Assembly (NCBI RefSeq): GCF_037975245.1
Contig: NC_092583.1
Location: 11,737,764-11,801,763, forward strand
DNA length: 64,000 bases
Direction of reading: 5' to 3'
DNA from: Apostichopus japonicus
Lineage: Eukaryota > Echinodermata > Holothuroidea > Aspidochirotida > Stichopodidae
The notes below the pieces were generated by a model. That model was not told the DNA's origin and did no database searches. It saw nothing but the letters and a program-made list of their open reading frames with translations. Position numbers and translations under genes: made by a program. Each line of letters starts with the position of its first letter. Position 1 is the first letter of the stretch. This document shows, one piece after another, positions 1-12,000 of the stretch.

Positions 1-26
1 GACCAAGACCAATACAGGACTTCATT
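1..26 (-). CDS. COL18A1-like: Endostatin domain, next exon, cut by window edge
   Basis: The acceptor TTGCTCTCACAG is followed by NEVLYWSW before the window ends. It is phase 0, matching the end of the exon at 1525. In human endostatin the same place reads DELLFPSW, so this is the continuation of the domain. The remaining roughly 100 residues, with three cysteines, lie to the left of the window. Confidence 0.82.
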
Positions 27-3000
27 CTGTGAGAGCAAGAAAAGATGGGTAGCATTTTGTGTTCCTTTTAACAGCAGAGATAACAACAGTGAACACCTTG
101 TGTTACTTATCTAATAATAATTTTATGGTACATTCTTTCGATCTTAAAATACAGATCTATAGATGTGACTGATATCCTACAATATCAATCTGATATTTTA
201 ATGATACAACATTACATGTTTCTGGTATCTTAAAATATCAATCTGATATCTTATGATACCACATTGCATGTATCTGGTATCTTAAAATATCAATCTGATA
301 TCTTATGATACCACATTGCATGTTTCTGGTATCTTAAAATATCAATCTGATATCTTATGATACCACATTGCATGTATCTGGTATCTTAAAATATCAATCT
401 GATATCTTATGATACCACATTGCATGTCTCTGGTATCTTAAAATATCAATCTGATATCTTATGATAACACATTGCATGTATCTGGTATCTTACAATATCA
501 ATCTGATATCTTATGATACCACATTGCATGTTTCTGGTATCTTACAATATTAATCTGATATCTTATCATATCACATTGCATGTTTCTGATATCTTACAAT
601 ATCAATGTACATGTTTCTGATATCCTACAATATGGATACACATGTTTCTGGTATCTTACAATATCAATCTGATATCTTATGATACCACATTGCATGTTTC
701 TGGTATCTAACAATATTAATCTGATATCTTATCATATCACATTGCATGTTTCTGATATCTTACAATATCAATGTACATGTTTCTGATATCCTACAATATC
801 GATACACATGTTTCTGATATCTTACAATATCAATCTGATATCTTATGATATCACATGGCATGTTTCTGATATCTTACAATATCAATCTGATATCCTATGA
901 TACCACTATGCATGTTTCTGATATCATACGTTAGCAATGTACATCTTTCTGATATCCTATGATATCCATATAGATGTTTTCTGATATCTTTCAATAACGA
1001 TACACGTTTCTGATATCCGACAATATTGATACGTTTCTGATATCTTACAATATCAATCTGATATCCTATGATACCAATATGCATGTTTCTGGTATCCTAC
1101 AATATCGATATGTATGTTTCTGATATCCTACAATATGTATACAAAGTTTACAAATGTTTCTGATATCTACAATATTAATCTGATATCCTATGATACCACA
1201 CTGCATGTTTCTGATATCATAAGATATCAAATTTACACGTTTCTGATATCCTATGAGTGTAGCGAAATACTTTTTTTTAATATCCTACATATATTAATAA
1301 AACAAGTTTCTGGTATTCTACAATATCAATCTGATATCCTATGATATCAGTTGGCACGTTTCTGATATCATGAGATAGCAATATTCACGTTTCTGATATC
1401 CTACGATAGCGACGTACATGTTTCTCATATCCTACAATATTGATACACGTTTCTACATGTTTCTCATATCCTATTGATGATACACATATTTCTTACATGT
1501 TTCTACACAAATTTTGCAACTTACGTTATAATTCATGATAGGTAGCATCCTATCTTCCTCTCTGACGATAGATTTGACATCTTGTACCCTGGAAGAGAGG
1601 AATGCCCTAAAGGTGCCATTGAGTCCCGCCTCTTTGGACTGGCGATAACATTCGTAGTCGGCACCATTTAAGCCGTTGAGGCTCTCGGAGCCCTCTACCA
1701 AACCCTTCAGAGGATAGTTCAGGGCGTACATGTACAACTAAAGAGAGGAAAAAAGAAGGTTTTCCACCAAAAAATCAAATCAAATCAAATCAATCCTGGA
1801 TGATTTTTCATTCATGAGAGATGAAGGGCCAACATTAATCAATTTTAATCTTTCTTACTTATTTTCATCATTCTTTTCTCAATCATTCTTTAATCATTCT
1901 TCTACCGTTTTGGTTTTATTTCACTACTGAGTCCCTTCTGGCTCGAATAATCCCTTCCTCTTTTTGTTTTATTTTCATTTTTATTATTATCAATTTTTCT
2001 ACATTTGTTCCAAGTATTTCTGCTGACACGTTGCATCCAAATATCAAACTTCAAGAAACCAATCTGTGTACCCAACAGTTCTCTCTCTCCACTATTTCCT
2101 CTGTATGGTAATGCCAAGCAACAGTACATCTTACTTGCAATGTAAGACAGTGACCTCAGAAATTTTTGATTACTCAGAAATTTCAGGTTGGATTCAACTT
2201 TGTCTATTCGACTTGGAAATTTCACAACTAGAATATCTTTCGATATCAATAAGTAATTAAACACAGAGTAGTAATACTTCAGCCATATGGAGGAGGTAGG
2301 TAGGTATCGGAAATGCATTCTGCACAGCAAGGGGAGGGAAGGAGGACCGACCCAAAGAGTCATTTCGTTTTTCTGCAAGGGATCCAAAAAGGAGTAATAG
2401 GGCATGGTACTCCCAAATTTTCCCCCTGTCCCAACACTCCTCCTCCATATCCCCCTCCTCCTCTTCCTCAAAAAGGAAAAACAAGGCCCTGTGGAACCGT
2501 AAAAGATTCGACCGCTTACCGACGGCTGATCAGCCGGAAGTAGATCGACGCCGAGGTCAGCCTCAAAGGGACGGACGGACTGTGACGTCTGAGAAGAGGA
2601 TAGGCAAATTAAAAAGTTTTACAGAAAAAACTGGAGGGATTGAGAAAGTGGATGAAAGAACCTGCACCTTTTTCAAATGAAATAAAATGGCCAACGATCT
2701 CACTCATTTACTGGTAGAACTGAGAAACGATTCCACCACATCTTTTACAGTGAGACGTTTACCTTTAATTTGTAAACGGCAGAGGAACTCAAGGTCTAAT
2801 CAACAGGAGTCCAGGATTGGATCCTTATTTTTTACAAAATCTTTCCAAAATTATACTTGTCAAAATTCAGTTAAAGTTTGACCAAAACCTAGGTCAAGAA
2901 AACAGTCCAAATTGCATCCAAAATCATGATACAACTTTTTTACGGTAATTTCCATCCGTATTTTCAAGCCATTCAACGGCAATTATATTTGGCCCAATTC

Positions 3001-6000
3001 AGGGAGAATTTGACAAGTGAAGAACAAAACTAGGATTCTCAAAATTTAAAGAAACAAATGTTCACATTATGATGATAATTGATAATAATAAATATATATT
3101 TATAATTCATCCATCATATGAACAAAATTTTGAGTGGTTATCATTTCTTATTTCATTCCATCTATTTTAATCCAGATTGAAATATCTTCAAAATAATGTT
3201 TTTCAAAAAATTTTCCATAAAAAAGTTTTCAAAGCAAAACTCCTATCATGTCTCTAAATACTGTATTTATCATATTTAGAATTTTAAATAACCATACATG
3301 GTTGAAAGGATGATTTTTTTTTTTCGGTGACAGGATTTAGGAAATCATAACAATGTTAGTAACAACACAGAAAGTCTCGAGTTAAACAATGATATCGTGC
3401 ACATGCAGTTTTGCATGGCGCAAACGATCATAACAGTTTGACAAGTTTTCACTTGGCATAACTAAACTTAACAAGCTGTCCAAAAATGGGAGATAAAACT
3501 CTGGATTTTAAAACAAATCACAAATTTCACACAACTATGCCACTTCCACGTAAATGGATTTAGATAATGCAAAAAGTAGAATTTTGTCCTTTAAATGTAT
3601 ACATATAGATTCATATGCATATATATGATAGGCATAGCTATTAATAGCACTGATATGAAGGCACTGTAACATCATTAATAGCAAAGATATATAGAGAGTA
3701 GTAAAAAATAATATTTTCATAGCATCTACATAAATAGATATCTGCATTGTTAATAGCTCAAAGGAGTAATAGAAGATATGTCCTTGATATTATGAATACA
3801 TCAGAGAAAACACTTCAGTTCTATGTGGATTATTGGTTCACTGCAAAAATTGGTTCCAAAATAGAAACTGCAAAATGCTCACATAATCATGGAATACACA
3901 GCAAGTCAGGCCTATCATAATGCTCATGAATAAACATCAAGTCAGCCTGTTAAAATGCTCATGAATAAACATCAAGTCAGCCTGTTTAGATGCAATGCTC
4001 ATGAATTAAACATCGATTGAACTTGTCAGGGCAAATTAGAAATAAAACAAAAGCTATGCAGAAAATAATAAAACGGAGAATTTTCTAATCTCTAAGATGC
4101 CAGTTCAGAACACGATGACAATAAAATCACTGCTCATCGACCTCTCTAAAAAATATTGTTATTTTTATTTTCTTTCTTTTTTCTGCATTTGGTTGTTGTT
4201 GAGACTTTCAAAAGAAAAAAAAAACATTTAAATTGATGAATAAACCTGATTGGTTCATTCAAGATCATGCATGTTTATTTATCTAACCACCCACCCCATC
4301 TTCCATCCATCCACCCATAGGGGATGTGATCCCGGCACGAAATAGCCCTAAAGGTTTGGGTGCATTCAATTTACATAAAAATAAATAAAAATATGGTGCA
4401 AATTTCTATGCAAACTCTTTTGTGCACAAGTGCATGATGATGGTTTAGAGATAAATATTTTGGGTGCAATATGACAGTGGTTGCCTAGGTGATCTCTGGT
4501 GCCATTTTTTGTTTACTGTTTTTTTTTTTTAAAGTGGCATATTTCTTACACTATAAACTGCTGTGGAGGTGGGTGATTGGGAAGTTACTTCTGTGGTTGC
4601 TAAGGAGGTAGGCGGAGCCGGTGTGGTTATCTTAGGAATGAAGACAGCCTCCGTTGTATCTTGCACTGAAGGTTTGGCCTTCTCCGTCGTCGGGACACTA
4701 TGAGTGTAGCCGGGCCCTACCGTGGTTACCTTCCTACCTGACGTGGCTTCCTCGATGGTCACTTTTCCGGATGATGGTTGCACAGGGGGGCTGGGTGGGG
4801 TAGGAGGGGGTGGGGTATCCTCTAACCTAAAGATAGAACCAAGCTAAATGGGCAAAAAAAAAAAGAAGAAAACGGAAACAAAAAGAAGGCGTGCAGATGC
4901 AGTTAGTCTAGAAGCAACGATAGATAAACTGATCTGTTGCTCAAAGAACAAGTAATTCATCGGCCGAAAGAGAATAAAATAAGATCAGAAAAAGATCAGA
5001 AAAACTAGAACAAAATAAACAAAGTCACTAGATTATATCTATATTAAGACGATTAAAAAACAAAATTAGTCAAAAATGAAGGAACGTATTAAAGCAGCTA
5101 CTCTCTAAAATGGGATTTTTTTTTTTTGGCCCCTCAGAATTTGTTTTTCACTTTTGCTTTTTTCATATTTGTTTTTGTCTACAACATTATATTGAAAGAT
5201 AATTTCTGAATTCTTTGAAGTAATTTTAATTACAATTGTTTCTTGGGGGAAAAAATACTTCAATTGAAAAACTGAAAAAGTTCTCAAAATATTGCTAAAT
5301 AATTAGACTTAGTAGGAGGAGGAGAAGAGAAAGTTCTTTTTTTCGATCGATTTGTTATAGACAAAAGGAAAAACAACTTGTCATTTGTGGTTGTGTTTCC
5401 CGACACCAGATTTTGGCCTGTTTTTGTTTTGTTTTGTTTTTTCCTTCCAAGACAAATGACCGGAAAAGTGATCAACATTAACGAGAGAAATGGAATCAGC
5501 AGGAGGGATACGAGGAAGAATTTTATGATAAAAACTGAAGGATCATAATTATAAAACAAAAAGTAAATATACAGGCAAAAAGTCACTAACATCTATACAG
5601 GTACACAGAAGATGAGCTACAGGTAATCATTAGAGTTTGTAAGAAGGATGGTAGCAACAGAAACATTTAAAAGGAAATATATATATATATTTATTAAAAC
5701 AATTAAGGAAACGCTTCTCATCAAATGTTGAATATTCATAAAGATGCATGCAAAATACTCTACAGTGACAAGCAACAGTTATTAATATTCATCATTAAAA
5801 TAAATATTCATAAGGGACACATTAAACTTTCAGTAAAACGAGAGATAAAATCCAGTTATTCAGATCAAAAGTTATTTGTTATTTAACTCATTAGACAGGA
5901 AATATGTAACCACATACTGGTCTACCCAAAAAATTGCAACAGGAAACAATAAAACTAGACATACATTTGCATGGAAATATTAAAAACATATTCTGGAATT

Positions 6001-9000
6001 TGGGACACAAATTTTCACAAAAAAACAAACGCATATGCACAGAGTACTCAACAAAAGTTATTTCTAGAACACATCAAATCAAGATTGAGTATCAATAGTG
6101 TTATGATTAATAATGAGAGACTCAAAAATTCCTCTTCTTTATGACCAACACTACAGGAGCATGACTCATTATAACTTAAAAGGCACTACTGTAAATGATT
6201 TTCCTGTTCCTGTAACCAAACAATATAACTCTAGATTTTTGCTACTCATTTGTCAAAGATTGAGTGGTTCAACATTATTAGCTTATTATCACTGGTAAAA
6301 GGACACCATGCCTCTTTTGCAACCACGGCGGTTCACCCATTTCCTTATCGGCAAACACAACATAATGTTACCACATCATCGGCAAAAGGCACTAAAGCCC
6401 TCTATTATGGACACCACACCTCATACAGATCCTAATCGGCAAAACACACACACAATAAAGTATTAGCACATCTTCAGCGGAAGGCACTCAAATGTCTCTT
6501 TATTACGAACACAACAGCTCATTTATAACCTGATCAGCAAACAATAAAAACAAAAAAATATTAGCACACCTTCAGCAGCAGGTACTAAAATGCCTCTGTA
6601 TTATTACAAACACAACAGCTCACTTATATCCTGATCGGCAAACAAAAAACAAAAAATATTAGCACATCTTCAGCAGAAGGCACTAAAATGCCTCTTTATT
6701 ATTACAAACACAACAGCTCATTTATATCCTGATCCGAAAACAAAACAAAAAAATATTAGCACATCTTCAGCAGAAGGCACTAAAATGCCTCTTTATTATT
6801 ACAAACACAACAGCTCACTGATATCCTGATCTACAAAAAACAAAAAAAATATTAGCACACCTTCAGCAGCAGAAGGCACTAAAATGCCTCTTTATTATTA
6901 CAAACACAACAGCTCATTTATATCCTGATCGGCAAACAACACAAAAAAATATTAGCACACCTTCAGCAGCAGAAGGCACTAAAATGCCTTTATTACCAAC
7001 ACTTCGGCTCAGGTACCTCCTTATTGACAAGTTCTACACAGTATTAGCATATGATCGGCAAAAGGCACTAAATGCCTCTTTATTACTACAGACACTACAG
7101 CTCCATTCTCTACTTATCACCAAAACGCTACATGGGTATTAGTAGTCTACCAGCAGAAGGCACTACAAATGCCTCTGATTATAAACATCTACAGCTCTAT
7201 GGTCTGCCTATCACCAAACACAACATGCTATTAACAAATGATCAGAAGGGGCACTAAGTGCCTCTAAATCACTACTAAAACCCTATGGTCTGTTCATCAT
7301 CGAAACAATATCAGCAGCAGCAAGGGGAATCAATGCATCTTATTAAACAGTATTTGCATTTGATTTCTTTCGATTTTAACAAAAGGACCTTAATTATGCA
7401 AATCATCGTCTAAGAGCAAAATTGTTTTGTCACTTAATAACCAATTATCTGCCATCTACCGAATAATAAATATTTTGTTTTAATTGTAGCAGAAAATCAA
7501 ACACAACTTCCTTCTCCCAAATTTTTGGACAATTTGTTTTCGTTGTTTTTTTGGTCGTTTATGTTCAATTTTGAAAGAAAGGCACTTTACTTTCATATTT
7601 CCCACATTAAGAAAGATATCTTAAGGCTTTTAAATTTTCAAAAATTGTCTGAGATAATTTGACAAGGGTTAGAACCTCCAAGAAGAGTATATTTGGTTTC
7701 AGAAGACTTTAAATTTTTACAAGAAAACACAAAGATGGGATTTTTAACTCACTCCCAGACCCTTTTTTTCCCCCCAAATGTTTACAAAAATCATTTCGGA
7801 AGAGGTTGTCTAATTAACGGCATTCTCTGCCATATATATCATACATAATATTATTAAGGCCATGGGTAACTTTTTTACTACCATGAAGTTATCTCGTCTT
7901 GAACACATTTATCTCTACTTGTTGTCAAGCAAGGGTGCACTCATGCTTTATTAATACTACCTACATACTTACCATCACCTGCTGCATACCACCGTCTACC
8001 CTAAGGTAAAGTTCTTGGACGTTTTCAATGAAGATAAATGTCCCAGGACTTAGCGAGGCTGCCCCTCTCACCATGTGGCGAATCGAGGAAAACTTCACTA
8101 CGCCCTGCAAAACAAAACAAATAATATTACCTTTCATATCTTTACTACTAATGTTACTGTAAGACTGTAGTTACCATTTTCAGGAAATATAAAGTTTCAA
8201 AATCAAACCAAATCAGAATACAGTTAAATTTAAATCCAATCATATAAAGCAAGTAAATCCATACTGAACAGCCTTCAATGCAAACTACTGTTTGATTTCA
8301 TCAGGGATGTACAGTATCAAGGTTTAAAAACAAAAATAGCTTTACAACCAACTCACAGTTTCTTTACCATCACCAGAGGATCCGGTGGGTCCAGGCAGAC
8401 CAGGAGGACCTTGTGGACCCGGTTCTCCTTGTTTACCGATGCCTGGTGGACCCTCAGGGCCCGGAAGTCCAGGCCTCCCTGGTATACTCTCTCCCGGAGG
8501 GCCCTGTTGACAATGGAAAGAAGAAGTTGTAATCTGTCTTATTTGTTACTTAACACCACTTTACCTTGTAGATGTAAGAGGAATGAAGGTCTTTTTAGCA
8601 TTTTCTTCTTTTCTTTTTGTATACATTACAACCAAACAGGATGGGCTCTTGTTAGTAGATTCACTAGTAGAGTCACAACATATATAAATATATATATTCC
8701 ACCTACCTTTATTAATTAATCATTATTGGCAAACTGGTAATTATACCTAGAAACTGGGTAGCAATAAATCTTTTTCTTACATAGTAGTACAAGTTACATT
8801 CTGTTCTTCAATTCCACTTGACCCCTTCCCTCATCTCTTCCCCCCTGGTCCCACCCCACCCCCACCAAACACCTCTTCATAACAGACTAATATCAAAGCA
8901 CACATAAATTCTTGTCATCATACACTGGACCCTGACAGAGCATGTATGTGTGTGCTGATAGACTTTACCTTGATCCCTGAGGGTGATCTGGTGGTTGCTT

Positions 9001-12000
9001 ACTCCTCTACGTTATTTTTCCCTCACCCATTAATTCCACTCCTGGTAACCCTTAGTACTGACTACAAGAGTGGTCGGGTTGGGAGGGGGGGGGGGGGGGG
9101 GTTGGGCATCTAAGGGCCTCAAACCTGCAAGTTTGCTTCATACCTAACATTGTAAGTTGCCAATGGACTTGCATGCTTTATTCTTGATCGATTCTCAAAA
9201 AACAAACAAAAATGCACATTTGTCCCTAAATCTTTTACATATCTTTGGTAACTACCGGTTACCGACTGACCTGTGGTCCCGGTAGACCCTGTGCGCCAAC
9301 AAAGTCTTCTTTTGTTAGTAAATATTCAGCAGCATCACCCTGACAACAACAAAAAATAATCATAATATTTCAAATCTTACAATTTTTTTTTTTACAGTTT
9401 CTATTAATATATTAAGAAAGATGAAAACAATATGGAAATATTAAGATTGGATCATCCATATCACAGGCCCCATTCCCTCCCTCACCCTCCATAAATGATA
9501 AATTGTTGTTTTTTAACTTTTTTTGTAACTTTGACCAAACCATGTAACGTCTACACCGTCATTAGACAAAACATAATTAGCAACTTAAATCCCTTCATCA
9601 TTAAAATATAAAAAAATTTCACCTGGATTTTGCCTTTCAATAATTTTTTTTTACTTATGAAATGATGGGTGGATACTCTACATTATCGAGAAAACAATAA
9701 CGCTTTGTGTTTTATTACCTTCTGTCCTTTTTGACCGGGGGCACCAACTGGACCACTTACGCCAGGAACTCCCGCGAAGCCTTGCTGACCCTAGAGTGAC
9801 CAATGTGAAAGAAAATAAAAATTAAAAATAAAATAAAAAAAGGACAGAATAGATTATTTCAATGAAATATGAAGCAACTTCCAAGGAGAAGGTGACCTTC
9901 ATAATTCAGCGATGGCTCCATAACAAAGCAAAACGAGTCAATTTCTCGGACATAAACAGTCTTGAACTTGGAAACTCTGAATATTCCTTGGGGATGTTTG
10001 TAACCATTAGCAATGTCGGGAAGAAATAAGCTCCCTTCTAACATTTGAATTTTTGCAGACCTTCATCGGGCATCTTCACACCTTTAGGACATTTTCGGTG
10101 ACTAGAAGGATGTTAGAACATGTAACTAACTCTCAAAACTAATTCTCCAATTCTCAAAACTATCAAATTTGATGCTGTTTTTGTGCAAAACTGAGACCTC
10201 GCACAGTCTTCCTCTAGGAAATTAATAAAGTTTTACTCCTTTAATACGAGCCCTCGACAAATACACCTGCTATTAGACATGCCACTGTCAATTAAAAACA
10301 TTTGGCGTTTGAACCGCTTGAAACTAAAATATGAAACTATGCTCAACAGGTTTTTGCGATTCAAGCCTTGACTTGATACAAAACTGCAACTATTACTACA
10401 ATGGGTGAGGGGAGGAGTAGAGGAGGGGGGGATTTACATTTTGGTGGGTAGAACTTCATGTCATGCTGTTAGGACAGTTTTGTAACGTTTCGTTGAAACT
10501 CCCACTTCATACATTTTCTGTATCTGTAAACTAAATTTTTTTTAACCCAAAAACAAAAGCATACCATTTTTGGGTTGTTTCATTCTACAAAATTCTATAA
10601 TTCTATAAAAAAAGAACTTCAGGACTTACATCCAATCCATCTACACCATCACGTCCATCTCTACCAGGTTCACCTTTAAGACAGAGAGAGAGATGGAAAT
10701 TAATCAACCAGGATATCGAAGTGTAAAATCAATGTTTTGTCTACTATAAAGGCAAAATTGAATAAAGAGGCAACTTTCATCAAAGATGTCGATTAAACCG
10801 ATTCTACACAGACCATACAACTTTTGAGAAAAAAAAATTAATGCAAGATATTTCTTCTTTTAATATACAAGAATGTGACCAACAGAAAACTGGCAAGGAA
10901 AAGAAACACAAGCTGAAAATGGTTTAGAAATTTTTGGCTAGAAAGAGTTTCCATTCTACCTGAAATAAATTGTTTGCTCTTCTTAGAGTTTTATATTACT
11001 TCTTTATTACCAAACCCAGTGTAAATAAAATAAATTGAGTAGCTGTCAATTATTAAAGTGGCACTTATTCCATTTGCAATAACGCCCCAGAAATGTAAAT
11101 ACATTTGAGCACGAGTAAGATTGTCAAAATGTTCCGTTATGTCTTGTTTCTTCAGATAGGGCTAAAGTTCAAAAATGGGGATGCTGTGAGTGGCACGCTT
11201 AGACAATAACGGAGTGAGAATATACTAAGTTTAGGTCAGAAACAGGATTTATTCTTCCTCTATGAAATTAACCAGTTACAAGCTTAATGCCAAAGATTTC
11301 ACACACAACAAGCCAAGCTGAATGCAAACTCCGATACAGAGTTAATCGTATGAGGATTAAGCCTGTGCTTGCTTCAGGACAGATCTGTAAGTAGTTAATC
11401 ATTGCAAAGGCCTCTTTGCTCTCCCAACCCAACAACATTGAGTCTAATCTTACCTGGATCTCCCTGCATTCCCTTTGCGCCGATCTGATAAAACCAAAAA
11501 AAAATTTGATCAATGTCCATTCTTAATCATAAAGATATAAAACAGTTGTAAAATGTCTACCAATACGGTGGCAGATTGGCGTACACCGACTTTGCAGGTA
11601 CAGAACCAAAGTGCGACTGGGTCCTAGATGCCTGCATGCCTTCACTACCAATTTTTTATTGGTATACTGGTGGCAGTTTTGTCAGAGGAACACCAATGCT
11701 GGTTTCGTGGGCTAAGCACTGCCGGTTGGATTACTAAGCCCATAGCAAGTTACAGCCCCCCCCCACCCCCACCCCTTCCACTACGTCAAAGAAATAGGCG
11801 AGAAAAAAAGTATTCCCTTGATAAACAAAGAAGGTAATTGAGACTGTTGAAATGTCACTTACCACTGATGTGGCCGCACCGCTAGGACCAGGTGGACCTT
11901 GTTCTCCTTTATCACCCTACATGGTAAAAACAAAAAGAATAAAAAGTAAAAATCTTACTTTATAATTTATCAAATGATATCATTTCTCTCCCCCTGTAAA

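Noticed and set aside
165-1490. Possible CRISPR-like array
   Set aside because: Units are contiguous 52-bp tandem copies without unique spacers, in an animal intron.
1902-2471. A 189-codon minus-strand frame
   Set aside because: No domain, no splice continuity, and it sits in the intron between two confirmed exons.
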